Positions 27,436-35,827 are shown, counted from the first letter of the stretch. The stretch: 64,000 nucleotides of DNA from Methylocystis rosea (GCF_003855495.1 NZ_CP034087.1:62001-126000); one strand, 5' to 3'. Numbers and translations: made by a program. The notes: generated by a model from the letters alone, not told the origin.

Positions 27436-28428
27436 GTGGCTCGTAAAAACCCATTCGCCAGCCTCATGGCACACGACAGCCCCGAGGAGAAGTCCCCGGC
27501 GCTCGATTACACGTTGAAAGGCGCGTCACGTTCGATACTGAGCTCGATTGATGAACTGGCCGCCAGAGCGGACAAACTCATGGAAGGAGAGACGATCGTC
27601 GAACTCGATCCAGAGTTCGTCGAAGTTTCCTTCGTAAAAGATCGGCTTGACGGTGACGATCAGGAATTCATGGAACTAGTGGAGGCGATCCGCGATCGGG
27701 GACAGGATTCTCCAATCTTAGTGCGTCCGCACCCCGCCAAGACGGGGCGCTACATGATCGTGTTCGGCCACAGACGCGCGCGTGTGGCGAAGCTCCTCGG
27801 TCGGAAAGTGCGCGCGGTCGTCAAAGAACTGAAGGATCGCGAACACGTTGTTGCGCAGGGCCAAGAAAACTCCGCGAGAGCAAATCTCTCTTTCATCGAA
27901 AAGGCCCTATTTGCGTCAAAACTTTCCCGGCTTCGCTACGACGACGATAACTCGACAGTCCTCGCGGCTCTCTCGATTGACCGGGCGACACTTTCCAAGA
28001 TGCTTTCCGTGGCGAGTTTGCCAGAGGAAATTCTCGGAGCGATCGGTCCCGCAAAAGGGGTGGGCCGCGATCGATGGTATGAGCTCAAACTTTTACTCGA
28101 AAAGCCAGGCAACCATGATGTTGCGCGGAAGGCGATCGAGGAAGGCGGGATATCGGACCTCTCCAGCGACGAGAGGTTCAACGCAATCATGACGTGTCTC
28201 AAAAGTGCGAAGCCGACGAGCCGTCCCCGTACGAGTCAAAAGCAGAACTGGGCGTCGGAAGATGGAGCGCTGTCTGCTGAAATGTTAGCCGAAGGCAAGC
28301 GCTACACCGTATCGCTTAAGGCAAGAAATTCTGACGCAAGAGCGTTTGGAGAATACCTGTCTGAACATTTGGCCGATCTGTACCGAGCGTTCAAACAGGG
28401 GAAATCTGTTACCGAGCGTGGAGATTGA
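27436..28428 (+). CDS. repB: Plasmid partitioning protein RepB
   Basis: A 330-residue ParB-type protein. It begins at GTG 27436, seven bases after AGGAGG (27423-27428). The N-terminal ARKNPFASLMAH is typical of RepB; then LDPEFVEVSFVKDRLDG, the ParB box VEAIRDRGQDSPILVRPHP and FGHRRARVAKLLGRKVRA, the GQENSARANLSFIEKALFA box, and a helix-turn-helix (STVLAALSIDRATLSKMLSV) near residues 170-190. It should bind the parS-like sites flanking repA. The 151-bp gap to repC carries the candidate antisense RNA. Confidence 0.96.
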   Translation: MARKNPFASLMAHDSPEEKSPALDYTLKGASRSILSSIDELAARADKLMEGETIVELDPEFVEVSFVKDRLDGDDQEFMELVEAIRDRGQDSPILVRPHPAKTGRYMIVFGHRRARVAKLLGRKVRAVVKELKDREHVVAQGQENSARANLSFIEKALFASKLSRLRYDDDNSTVLAALSIDRATLSKMLSVASLPEEILGAIGPAKGVGRDRWYELKLLLEKPGNHDVARKAIEEGGISDLSSDERFNAIMTCLKSAKPTSRPRTSQKQNWASEDGALSAEMLAEGKRYTVSLKARNSDARAFGEYLSEHLADLYRAFKQGKSVTERGD

Positions 28429-28437
28429 ACCGCAAAA

Positions 28438-28490
28438 GAAAAAGGCCCCCGAAACGTCACCGCCCCGGAAGCCCTTCTCGTATCTAAGCA
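28438..28490 (-). ncRNA. Candidate counter-transcribed RNA (incA) of repABC
   Basis: On the minus strand within the repB-repC gap, TTGACA (complement of 28519-28524) and GAATCT (complement of 28496-28501) are separated by 17 bp. About 40 bases on there is a stem, GGCTTCC with GGGGGCC (complement of 28467-28473 and 28444-28450, pairing through two G-U pairs), then a T-rich run. This predicts a roughly 50-nt RNA antisense to the repC leader. Such RNAs control repC translation and incompatibility in all studied repABC plasmids. Confidence 0.65.
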
Positions 28491-28579
28491 ATCCGAGATT
28501 CTCACTTCCGCGAATCGCTGTCAAGAGTCGGCGCCGTTTCGGCGAGCAGATTTCTTTTGCCTGAACGAGGCAATGGATC

Positions 28580-29911
28580 ATGCGCACACATCCAACGACG
28601 CCCTTCGGGCGGCGATCGCTGTCGCTCGCCATGGTGGCGAGTCAGGCGGCGACAAAGGAATTCGCGTCGCGCCCGGACGCGCCAGAGACAGTCGTCCATA
28701 AATGGCGGCTGTTTCGGGCGCTGACAGAGGCAAAAGCTCCGCTTGGCGTCACCGACCGCGCGCTGTCGGTGTTGCACGCGTTGTTGAGCTTCCATCAAGA
28801 GACGGCGCTGACGCTGCCTGAAAAGGACGTCAAGGCCCCCGAAAACGATGCGACCGACGGGATCATCGTCTTTCCGTCGAACAAGGAGCTGTCGATCCGC
28901 GCCCACGGCATGGCGCCGGCGACGTTACGCCGGCATATCGCCATGCTGATCGACGCCGGGCTGATCATTCGACGGGACTCACCCAACGGAAAACGCTTCG
29001 CGCGAAGAGGGCGGGGGGGCGAGGTCGAAGACGCCTTCGGCTTCGACCTGACGCCGCTCATCGCGCGCGCCAGCGAGATCGAAAACCTCGCCGAAGAGGT
29101 CAGGGCCGAGAATCGCGCGATGGCGCTGCTCCGCGAGAAAGTCACGCTGACGCGGCGCGACATTGTGAAGATGATCGCGACTGGAATGGAGGAGGGCGTT
29201 TCGGGCGACTGGGAAGGCTTTCACCTGCATTATGCGACGCTATCCAGCCGCTATGCGCGCAATATTTTGCGCGCCGATCTGGAGGCCTTGGCGGACGAAC
29301 TTGCCGCGCTCGCCGCGGAAATCCGTAAGCTGCTCGAAACTCACGTGAAAGCCCATAATAAGAGCGCCAATGAGTCCCAAAGTGAGCGCCACATACAGAA
29401 TCAAAAAACAAATATTTCTGATCTTGAACCTAGCCTTCGAAAAGGCAGGGCCGAACCGTCCGGGCTCCACGACCAAGGGGCAGGGGCTCCATCAGCGCCC
29501 CTGCCCGAAGTTTTAGGGGGGGCGACGCCAGAACGAAATCCAAAAGTCGCGCCGCCGCGGACCTATCCGCTCGGCATGGTGCTGGAGGCCTGTCCCGATA
29601 TCCTCGATTTCGCCAGTGATGGGATTTCCTCTTGGCGCGATCTCGCGGCGACCGCCGCGTTGGTTCGACCGGCGCTTGGCGTCTCGCCCGACGCCTGGGC
29701 GCAGGCTTTGCAAGTCCTAGGCGAGCACGACGCCTCGATTGTGATCGCCGCGATCCTGCAGCGCGGCGATCAGATCAAATGCGCGGGCGGCTATTTGCGT
29801 GTTTTGACCGCAAAAGCCGGGGCAGGGGAGTTCTCGCTCGGTCCCGTGCTGATGGCGCTTTTGCGCGGAAAGGCGGCAAAGGCCGCGCGCGAGCGCAAGA
29901 GGGCGGGATGA
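28580..29911 (+). CDS. repC: Replication initiator RepC
   Basis: A 443-residue initiator, slightly longer than the usual 400-440. The N-terminal half has the family blocks GRRSLSLAMVASQ, HKWRLFRALTEAK, LGVTDRALSVLHALLSFHQE, IVFPSNKELSIRAHGMAPAT LRRHIAMLIDAG (winged-helix DNA-binding) and ESGDWEGF-like SGDWEGFHLHY. A low-complexity linker (residues 255-330) is followed by a conserved helical C-terminus (PLGMVLEACPDI, QIKCAGGYLRVLT). RepC starts replication from an origin inside its own gene. Spacing to repB and the antisense RNA fit the usual control. No damage is visible, so the replicon is probably functional. Confidence 0.96.
   Translation: MRTHPTTPFGRRSLSLAMVASQAATKEFASRPDAPETVVHKWRLFRALTEAKAPLGVTDRALSVLHALLSFHQETALTLPEKDVKAPENDATDGIIVFPSNKELSIRAHGMAPATLRRHIAMLIDAGLIIRRDSPNGKRFARRGRGGEVEDAFGFDLTPLIARASEIENLAEEVRAENRAMALLREKVTLTRRDIVKMIATGMEEGVSGDWEGFHLHYATLSSRYARNILRADLEALADELAALAAEIRKLLETHVKAHNKSANESQSERHIQNQKTNISDLEPSLRKGRAEPSGLHDQGAGAPSAPLPEVLGGATPERNPKVAPPRTYPLGMVLEACPDILDFASDGISSWRDLAATAALVRPALGVSPDAWAQALQVLGEHDASIVIAAILQRGDQIKCAGGYLRVLTAKAGAGEFSLGPVLMALLRGKAAKAARERKRAG
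29362..29425. other. Candidate oriV within repC: direct repeats plus AT-rich tract
   Basis: GAGCGCCA occurs at 29362 and 29384, with GAGTCCCA at 29372 between them, forming three near-identical 8-mers spaced 10 and 12 bp. They run into an AT-rich tract (AATCAAAAAACAAATATTTC, near 29399-29418) in otherwise GC-rich repC. In repABC plasmids oriV lies in an AT-rich segment in the middle of repC. The repeats could be RepC-binding iterons. Confidence 0.45.
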
Positions 29912-29951
29912 TGTCGCGTGGAATTTCAGCGGCCCTCGGCGAGCCTTCGGT

Positions 29952-30863
29952 TCAATGCGTTTCGGCGCCGAGCAATCCAAGTTTCTCCGCGCGGTCGAGC
30001 AGGCTTTTGACCGAGGAAGGGGCCCAGTGGGTTCCGCCGCGCGGCGTGCGCTCGTACATCGCCTCGAGCTGTGCGCCGATTTGCGCCAGCGTGAGCTCCG
30101 GATTGGCGCGTTTGACGCCGGCGACCAGCGTTGTGAGCCGTTCGCTGCTGACCTTGCGACCGGCGGGTTGGAGGACGGTTGGATCGACCAGGCCCTCGGT
30201 GACGAAGCGTTTGACGGCGCGCTTCAAGCGCTCGACGCCCCAGTGGGGCAGGGGAGCGTCATTGAAGCGATCACGCTTGGCGTTGAGAACGCGCACGACG
30301 TCCTGCCAGCGATGATCGGGGCGCATTTGCTTGACGATCGGCAACCAGTGTTCGGCGGTTCGGTTGACGCGCTCGAAATAGCTCGCAGCTTTCGTGTCGA
30401 CGATGCGTTGGATGGCTTCGCGGTCACCGGCGCGCAGTTTGGGATTGCCGCCGACCCGGCCGCATTTCTTGGCGGCGCGCAAGCCATCCTTAGTGCGTTC
30501 TTGGATCAGTGCTCGCTCCAACTCCGCCACGGCGCCGAGCACCTGCAGAGCGAAACGCCCTTGCGGAGTCGTCGTGTCGATCGGATCGGCGAGCGATTTG
30601 AAATGCGCCCCCTTGGCGTCGAGCTCGGCGATCACCGAAAGGAGATGCGACAAGGAGCGCGCCAACCGGTCGAGTCTCGCCACCACCAGCACGTCGCCGC
30701 GGCGCACCCGAGCCAAGGCCTTGGCCAGCTCCGGCCTCGTCGCCTTGGCGCCCGACATATGCTCGCGAAAAATCTCGCCGCAGCCGGCGGCCTTCAGCAC
30801 ATCGACCTGGGCGTCAGTCGCCTGGTCATCGGTTGAAACGCGCGCGTAGCCGATCAGAGGCAT
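29952..30863 (-). CDS. Serine site-specific recombinase (resolvase family)
   Basis: A 303-residue protein with an N-terminal resolvase catalytic domain: IGYARVSTDDQATDAQ with the nucleophile Ser about residue 10, FREHMSGAKATRPELAKAL, then VVARLDRLARSLSHLL. The remaining 150 residues are longer than the short helix-turn-helix of Tn3 resolvases and include TPRGGTHWAPSSVKSLLDRA, a recombinase-type DNA-binding end. It converges on repC with a 40-bp gap. It may resolve plasmid multimers or be a leftover transposon resolvase; there is no nearby res site that I could recognise. Confidence 0.88.
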   Translation of the reverse strand: MPLIGYARVSTDDQATDAQVDVLKAAGCGEIFREHMSGAKATRPELAKALARVRRGDVLVVARLDRLARSLSHLLSVIAELDAKGAHFKSLADPIDTTTPQGRFALQVLGAVAELERALIQERTKDGLRAAKKCGRVGGNPKLRAGDREAIQRIVDTKAASYFERVNRTAEHWLPIVKQMRPDHRWQDVVRVLNAKRDRFNDAPLPHWGVERLKRAVKRFVTEGLVDPTVLQPAGRKVSSERLTTLVAGVKRANPELTLAQIGAQLEAMYERTPRGGTHWAPSSVKSLLDRAEKLGLLGAETH

Positions 30864-30906
30864 GGGTCAGCAGATCGCCTTCCGGAAGACCGACAGGGAA
30901 CTTTCT

Positions 30907-31173
30907 TCACCGCGCAACCCAGCTGGGAGGCAGTTCATCGCCGGGATCTGGCTCGCGATCTGGAACATGCCGCAGGATCTCCGACAGACCGGAGCCGGTC
31001 GCATTGCCCGCACGGCGCTTGAGGAACTCGGCCGTCGTCTCGACGACGCCGATTTTTTGGGCCACGGCTGTCGCAATCCACTGGTTCAGTGACACGCCGT
31101 CCTGCTTGGCCAGCCTGGCTGCTTCCTTCTTGAGGGAAGCCGGCAATTTTAGGGGATACGTCGCCTTGCTCAT
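30907..31173 (-). CDS. Antitoxin of PIN toxin-antitoxin pair
   Basis: An 88-residue protein. The first half has a ribbon-helix-helix-like or HicB-tail motif (PLKLPASLKKEAARLAKQDG then VSLNQWIATAVAQKIG), typical of small DNA-binding antitoxins. The C-terminal half is charged and Pro-rich and probably wraps the toxin. Its start overlaps the stop of the PIN gene by 4 bp, which couples translation. Here the toxin gene is upstream of the antitoxin gene. It should repress the promoter at 31.6 kb. Confidence 0.8.
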   Translation of the reverse strand: MSKATYPLKLPASLKKEAARLAKQDGVSLNQWIATAVAQKIGVVETTAEFLKRRAGNATGSGLSEILRHVPDREPDPGDELPPSWVAR

Positions 31174-31595
31174 TTTCTGATCCTTTCCAGCGACGCGCGG
31201 GGCGTCAGTACTGGAATCCCGAATTTCGGGATGGCTTGTTGGAAATCACGCACGTTGTGAGTCACGATGCAGTCGGCCCTCCCATTCAACGCGACCTCCA
31301 ACACCATTTCGTCGCCTGGGTCCGAAAGTTGCGGTCGCCACCTGAAATGTGGTTCGACTGCCTCGCAGAGCGCCGCCAGCTCTTTCAGGGCCCTCGCGAC
31401 CGCATTCACGTCGAGTCCGTGAACCTCTCGCTGTTGCGGCCTCTGGAGAACGTCCTCGTATTCGAGAAACAAGGCCGTCGAGACGAGGGGAACGAGACGT
31501 CGCTCGGCGACAAGCCCCAAAATTACGAAACTCGCGCCGCGCGAGCTGCGAAACGCCGAGGCGATGACGGAGGTGTCGAGAACAACCCGTTTCAT
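31170..31595 (-). CDS. PIN-domain toxin (toxin-antitoxin system)
   Basis: A 141-residue PIN-fold ribonuclease: the first acidic residue in RVVLDTSVIASAF, a central EYEDVLQRP helix, the SDPGDEMVLEVAL acidic cluster, then CIVTHNVRDF and the ending PVLTPRASLERI. PIN toxins cleave RNA and arrest growth when the antitoxin is lost. This subtype is usually labelled putative toxin component, PIN family. Four-base overlap with the antitoxin gene, proximity to repABC and an operator-like dyad upstream support a plasmid stabilisation module. Confidence 0.85.
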   Translation of the reverse strand: MKRVVLDTSVIASAFRSSRGASFVILGLVAERRLVPLVSTALFLEYEDVLQRPQQREVHGLDVNAVARALKELAALCEAVEPHFRWRPQLSDPGDEMVLEVALNGRADCIVTHNVRDFQQAIPKFGIPVLTPRASLERIRK

Positions 31596-31608
31596 GGCCT
31601 GATATAAT

Positions 31609-31624
31609 ACATCCTATGGGATGT
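31609..31624. promoter_or_regulatory. Operator-like dyad before the PIN module
   Basis: ACATCCTATGGGATGT has exact 6-bp arms (ACATCC / GGATGT) and lies 14 bp upstream of the PIN toxin start, overlapping an AT-rich TATAAT region. The ribbon-helix-helix antitoxin is the likely binder. Confidence 0.55.
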
Positions 31625-31704
31625 GTCATCCGCCAAAATTCCAGAATCGTATGTCATCACAAAACGGTCGTTTTATAGCGCACCATACTGACTGCTTGCG
31701 GGAT

Positions 31705-31721
31705 TTACGGGTCTTCCGTAA
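31705..31721. promoter_or_regulatory. Operator-like dyad before the Phd/PemK-like module
   Basis: TTACGG-gtctt-CCGTAA is a perfect 6-bp dyad 28 bp upstream of the Phd-type antitoxin ATG, next to a TAATAT sequence. Phd/YefM antitoxins autorepress through such palindromes. Confidence 0.5.
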
Positions 31722-31748
31722 TATAGTGCGAGGTAAAGGAGTTTTGCC

Positions 31749-32024
31749 ATGGCCTCCACCGTGACCGCAGCCGAGGTTTCTAAAAATTTTGGCGCCTATC
31801 AGGACGCTGCCGTGCGCGATCCCGTGATCATCACCAAGAACGGCCGTCCGCGCACCGTGCTGATGGCCTATGAAGATTACGTCCGCCTGTCGAAGCGCGA
31901 TCGCCGGGTCGAACGCACTGTAGAGCTAAGCGAAGCCGACATTCAGGCCGTCGAGCAGACGCGCATGGCGCCGGGGTTTGAAGCTCTGAACGTAGAGCTC
32001 GATCCGCCGTTGTCTGGAAGATGA
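31749..32024 (+). CDS. Phd/YefM-family antitoxin
   Basis: A 91-residue antitoxin. The N-terminal domain is typical: STVTAAEVSKNFGAYQDAA, then PVIITKNGRPRTVLMAYEDY. The C-terminal acidic tail (ERTVELSEADIQAVEQTRMA) binds and masks the toxin. AAAGGA eight bases before the ATG is a ribosome binding site. It overlaps the downstream toxin gene by 4 bp and is divergent from the PIN module, so two addiction systems share the 31.6-31.75 kb control region. Confidence 0.88.
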   Translation: MASTVTAAEVSKNFGAYQDAAVRDPVIITKNGRPRTVLMAYEDYVRLSKRDRRVERTVELSEADIQAVEQTRMAPGFEALNVELDPPLSGR

Positions 32025-32458
32025 TCCCGACGGAAATCAAAATCGGTCATGTGTTCCGTTACGCCTACCTCTGGGATCGGCAGAGCCGAGAAGGAAGAGA
32101 AGAAGGCGACAAAGACCGGCCTTGCTTGGTGTTGGCGATTGTCGCGATCGAAGAAGATGGCGCTCGAGTGGTTCGCGTTCTTCCGATTACCCACGCGCCG
32201 CCCGCGGATCCGACTCAGGCGATCGAGATACCACCGAGAGTCAAGCAAAGGCTGGGGCTTGATGACGAACGGTCGTGGATCGTGCTGAGCGAGAGCAATC
32301 GCTTCACCTGGCCCGGCCCCGATCTACGGCCGCCGCCGCTTGAAACCGCCGATGGATATTATGGTCCGTTGCCGCCGGCTCTGTTTGACGCCGTGAGGCG
32401 CGGCTTCGTGGCTTTAGCTCGAAGCGGAGGTCACACCAGTGTGCCACGTAGCGCGTGA
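32021..32458 (+). CDS. PemK/MazF-like toxin
   Basis: A 145-residue protein with a MazF-like beta-barrel start: KIGHVFRYAYLWDRQSREGR, then GDKDRPCLVLAIV, with the RP motif typical of PemK-type endoribonucleases, and VRVLPITHAPP. The middle ERSWIVLSESNRFTWPGPDL is common in plasmid-borne relatives annotated as plasmid maintenance toxins. mRNA cleavage is the family activity. Its start overlaps the antitoxin stop, ensuring coupling. Pairing of a Phd-type antitoxin with a MazF-like toxin is a common partner swap. Confidence 0.75.
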   Translation: MIPTEIKIGHVFRYAYLWDRQSREGREEGDKDRPCLVLAIVAIEEDGARVVRVLPITHAPPADPTQAIEIPPRVKQRLGLDDERSWIVLSESNRFTWPGPDLRPPPLETADGYYGPLPPALFDAVRRGFVALARSGGHTSVPRSA

Positions 32459-32520
32459 GGAGGGGCGGGCACCGCATTCGTCCCCGCTCGGGTGAGATCG
32501 CCGTCTCGCACGGTCGCGGA

Positions 32521-34338
32521 TCAAGCCGCCTCGACGCCCCGTCGCGGCTCGAATTTCCGGCCGGCGGCACGGCCTGCGTGGTAGGCGTCCGGCGCCACGC
32601 TGCGCTTGCGGTTTTGCGACTTGGCATGGAAGGACAGCCCAAGTTTTTCCAGTTCGTCCTCGATAACGGAGGCTTTCATGGGCACGAGATCGCGGCCCGT
32701 CGAAAGCCTGTTGGCGGCGTCGCGCTCGACTTTTAGGCTCTTCAGCTTGTCGCCGATTCCATGCGCGAGCCCGATTTGGAAGGAACGCGTCGATACACGC
32801 CGCGCGCTGGAAGCAATAGTCATATCCTCGTTCTTGAAGCGCGCCGTTTCGGTCGCGAAGGTCACGACGATCAAGTCGTAAAGGTAATGCGCCGCCTCGA
32901 CATCCGCCGGCAGGCCGAAAAAAACGTAACGAATTGCGCCGCTCGCTCCCGTCTCCATCCACATTTTACAATCGCAGAACAGGGCGATCGTCGGTATGCA
33001 TTCGTCGATTGGCGCCCGCCGCTGTCGGCCGGTGTCGACGCCAACGCCCTCGCAGGCCTGATCGCGCATTTCGACTTCGCCGAGCGACAACCCGTAGCGA
33101 TCGAGCAGTTCCGCGACTTTCTTGGCGGAGGCCAGCGCCTCCTGTTCGGTGCAGCCCTGCTCGACGGTTTTGGCGCGCAGCGCCTGGATGCGTTGTAGAA
33201 CCCGCGCGAGCTCCGCGTCGCCGGGGCCCTTGTCGGCGGCCACGCGCCGCGACGCCATCACGCGGCGGCGTAACTCGTCGAACACCGCGCGTGCTTCTCT
33301 TGGCAGGCGATTTTCCGCGATGGCGCGATCAATTTCCGCGGCCATCGATTCAAACGATCGATCCTCGTCGCCTGAGCCTGCCGCGGCGCGGCGATCCAGA
33401 GTCTCCATCATGATGAATCCGATGCGCGAAAAAGCCTCGGCGAGGTCGCCGCGGCCGTGCTGGCGTGAGATGGCGTTCCGCGTCAACGCCTGAAACAAAT
33501 GCCGCGCGGCGGCCAGTTTGCGCGCCTCGCGGATCAATGCGGCCTCGGGCTCATCGCCTTTCTTCGTAGCCGCGAATGCGAAGGCAAGGCGATCGAGATC
33601 ATCGTATTCGTCTTCCTCGGCGACCTCCGCGAGCTCTTCGAGCAGATCCTCGGGGAAAAGATTCAGGCCTTCGATCCGCAAGCCGTCATGGCGCATGACA
33701 TGCCGATAGACGGCGGCGGCGCAACGACGCGGATTGGACATTCCCGCGCCCGGCCGCACGAAGGTGAGGCCTTCGGCGAGCGCGCCAGCATCGAGCGGCG
33801 TCAACGGTCCGAGCGCGACGAACCCGCCGTCAGGCAGCGGCGCGAGCCAAGTCGCGACATAGGCGCCCAGGGCGGCGTCGGGAATGTCCTCGTCGAATAG
33901 GGACAGGTTTTTCCCACTGGCCATATCCTTCACGCTGAGCATTTGCGGTGTGACGCGGGATTTCAACTGAATGAGATAAAAGCTCGCCCGGCCCAGGGCA
34001 TCCAGGGCCGCGCGTCCCCCCTGATCGGCGTCCGCGCGTCGCTGGCGGATAAAGCGTTCGATCGGCGCGGCGCCGAGCAGCGCAGGCGTGAATAGCGCCA
34101 GATAGCCCGCGAGCGCAAAAGCCTCCATGAGAAGTATGACGCTGGAGGGAGCGTTGGGATCGAGGTTCTTTTTGGAAAGCCAGTGCCGCGCGGTTTCCTC
34201 TACTTTTGCTGGGGAAACGTTCGCGACGGCGTCAAGGCAAAATTCATCGATTCGCTGCGCGAGAAGCGCATTTTCGCTTTCCGGGGCGCAACCGCCTCTA
34301 TGAGATGCAGGTCGTCTCGCTTCTCGCCGGCGCGCCAT
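32521..34338 (-). CDS. DUF2786-domain protein
   Basis: A 605-residue protein. The N-terminal 360 residues are helical and unassigned. A DUF2786 domain lies near residues 385-425 (RVLQRIQALRAKTVEQGCTE, then EALASAKKVAELLDRYGL), followed by the region usually found after it (DUF7168-like: CDCKMWMETG, YVFFGLPADVEAAHYLYDLI, RSFQIGLAHGI). DUF2786 proteins occur in phages and plasmids and are suspected to act on nucleic acids. The acidic stretch EELAEVAEEDEYDDLDRL could mimic DNA. It is followed on the same strand by nothing close and preceded by the tyrosine recombinase gene (130-bp gap). The ATG at 34338 is tentative, since the first 20 residues are Arg-rich and atypical. Confidence 0.72.
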   Translation of the reverse strand: MARRREARRPASHRGGCAPESENALLAQRIDEFCLDAVANVSPAKVEETARHWLSKKNLDPNAPSSVILLMEAFALAGYLALFTPALLGAAPIERFIRQRRADADQGGRAALDALGRASFYLIQLKSRVTPQMLSVKDMASGKNLSLFDEDIPDAALGAYVATWLAPLPDGGFVALGPLTPLDAGALAEGLTFVRPGAGMSNPRRCAAAVYRHVMRHDGLRIEGLNLFPEDLLEELAEVAEEDEYDDLDRLAFAFAATKKGDEPEAALIREARKLAAARHLFQALTRNAISRQHGRGDLAEAFSRIGFIMMETLDRRAAAGSGDEDRSFESMAAEIDRAIAENRLPREARAVFDELRRRVMASRRVAADKGPGDAELARVLQRIQALRAKTVEQGCTEQEALASAKKVAELLDRYGLSLGEVEMRDQACEGVGVDTGRQRRAPIDECIPTIALFCDCKMWMETGASGAIRYVFFGLPADVEAAHYLYDLIVVTFATETARFKNEDMTIASSARRVSTRSFQIGLAHGIGDKLKSLKVERDAANRLSTGRDLVPMKASVIEDELEKLGLSFHAKSQNRKRSVAPDAYHAGRAAGRKFEPRRGVEAA

Positions 34339-34467
34339 TTCGTATCTCTCCCGCTTCGAATCGCCTTGAACAGACTATCAGCGCGGCGCGGTTCGAAGAC
34401 GCCCAGGCCGCGTCTTCCACTGGGATTTTGCGCCGGAATCCCCGAACCAACAGCGCGTGATTTCGCG

Positions 34468-35556
34468 TTACAGCCCCGCCGCCTTGGTGAGATTGACTTT
34501 GAAGCGGTCGCGTTTCCTCTGGTATCGACGCGTCATCTCGGCGCTGGCGTGGCCGAGATGCTTTTGCACATGCGCTTCCTCGATTTGCGCCGAGGAGGCG
34601 AGGCCGGCGCGCAAGCTGTGGCCAGAGAAGGCGAGGCGCCGCTCGCCCTCGCTCAGATCGCCGCGAATCCCGGCGGCGAGCGCGGTCCTTTGGACGAGGC
34701 GAGCGACGTGTTTGTCGGTCAAGCGATCGGCGGACACGCCGCCGTTCTTGTGGGCGATCGGTCGAAATAACGGCCCATGATTGATGCGCCCGAGCCGCAT
34801 CCAGGTTTCGAGCAGCGCGACGGGGCAGGTTTCGGGACGGGAGCCGCGGCCGATTTCGACCTCGCGCCAGCCGGTTTTGCCGGAAATCTGCAGCACCGCG
34901 CCGCCGTCGTTGTTGCTGGCGCTGGATATATCCGCGCCAGGAGGAAAAATTTCGACCCAGCCGGTTCCGTCCTCGCTCTGATCGGGCCCGCAATCGAGGC
35001 CGACGATTTCCGACCGGCGCAGACCGCCGGCGAAGCCCAGCGCGAGAATCGCGCGGTCGCGGATCCCACGCAGATCCATCTCGAGCGTCGCCAGCATCGC
35101 CAGCAGCTCGTCGGCGAAGATCGCCTCCTTCTGGACCGGCGGGCGGCCATGGGCGCGGCGGATGCCGGCGAGCACGGTGGAAATGTGCCGATCTGACGCA
35201 TCGAGTGGCGCGCCGAGCTGGCGGTAGCGCCAGCAGATGCCCGAGAGCCGTCGCTCGAGCGACGATACGCTCAAAGGATCACGCCCGCTGGAACCCTCCA
35301 TGCAGGCGGCGAGATAGAGCCCGACGGTTTGCGGGTCCGGGGGCAGGGGGTCAAAACCCTGGCGGCGCAGCCAGGCGGCAAACTGCCGCCAGTCGGCCTC
35401 GTAGGCGCGCCTTGTGTTTTCGGAGCGGGCGTTACGGGCGTAATCGCGCGCCTTTTCGGAGAGCGCGGCGAGATGGGGAGCCGCCGGTCGCTCGATGAGC
35501 CGCGCGTCGGTTTGGACGTCTTCGTCGGGCGGTGAAGTGGCGGTTTCTTCCGACAT
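34468..35556 (-). CDS. Tyrosine-type site-specific recombinase
   Basis: A 362-residue integrase. The SAM-like core-binding domain (NARSENTRRAYEADWRQFAA, DPQTVGLYLAAC) precedes the catalytic domain: first Arg in GFAGGLRRSEIVGL, then FSGHSLRAGLAS (His-x-x-Arg), VQKHLGHASAEMTRRY with the second His and the Tyr nucleophile. All catalytic residues are present. ATG 35556, after GAGGG, is preferred over the in-frame TTG 35586. Close relatives serve as phage or plasmid dimer recombinases. It is adjacent to the TniABQ transposon and to a 27-bp dyad (39672) that could be its core site; that link is speculative. Confidence 0.9.
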   Translation of the reverse strand: MSEETATSPPDEDVQTDARLIERPAAPHLAALSEKARDYARNARSENTRRAYEADWRQFAAWLRRQGFDPLPPDPQTVGLYLAACMEGSSGRDPLSVSSLERRLSGICWRYRQLGAPLDASDRHISTVLAGIRRAHGRPPVQKEAIFADELLAMLATLEMDLRGIRDRAILALGFAGGLRRSEIVGLDCGPDQSEDGTGWVEIFPPGADISSASNNDGGAVLQISGKTGWREVEIGRGSRPETCPVALLETWMRLGRINHGPLFRPIAHKNGGVSADRLTDKHVARLVQRTALAAGIRGDLSEGERRLAFSGHSLRAGLASSAQIEEAHVQKHLGHASAEMTRRYQRKRDRFKVNLTKAAGL

Positions 35557-35724
35557 GTGCCCTCGGCAGTTTTCGACATTTTCCAACGGCGGCTCGGGAA
35601 TCCCGATTCGACCGGTCTCATAAGTCCTGCGCCAAATTTCGGCGGCCGAAAAAAAGGGCTACATCGGCCGGGCTTTCCCACGGGTGAGAGTCCGATTGTC
35701 GGACCGCCGCCCCCCGATTGCCGG

Positions 35725-35800
35725 CGCAGTTCCATAAATTATGCTCGAATTCCCGAAATATTCGGGCGGTTTCGTCCCATAAATTGTGAATCGGCTTCCG
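35725..35800. repeat. Third transposon-end-like array outside the Tni element
   Basis: GCGCAGTTCCATAAATTATG (from about 35728) and TCCCATAAATTGTGAATCGG (from about 35776) match, in order and spacing, the right end of the Tni transposon at 39439-39510. The spacer between them carries a CCCGAAATATTCGGG palindrome. The copy is oriented like a right end and stops just before the left tip of the intact element at 35818, lacking the last two repeats and the tip. Confidence 0.65.
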
Positions 35801-35827
35801 GCAGCATTGAGCCTCGGTGTCGGATTG

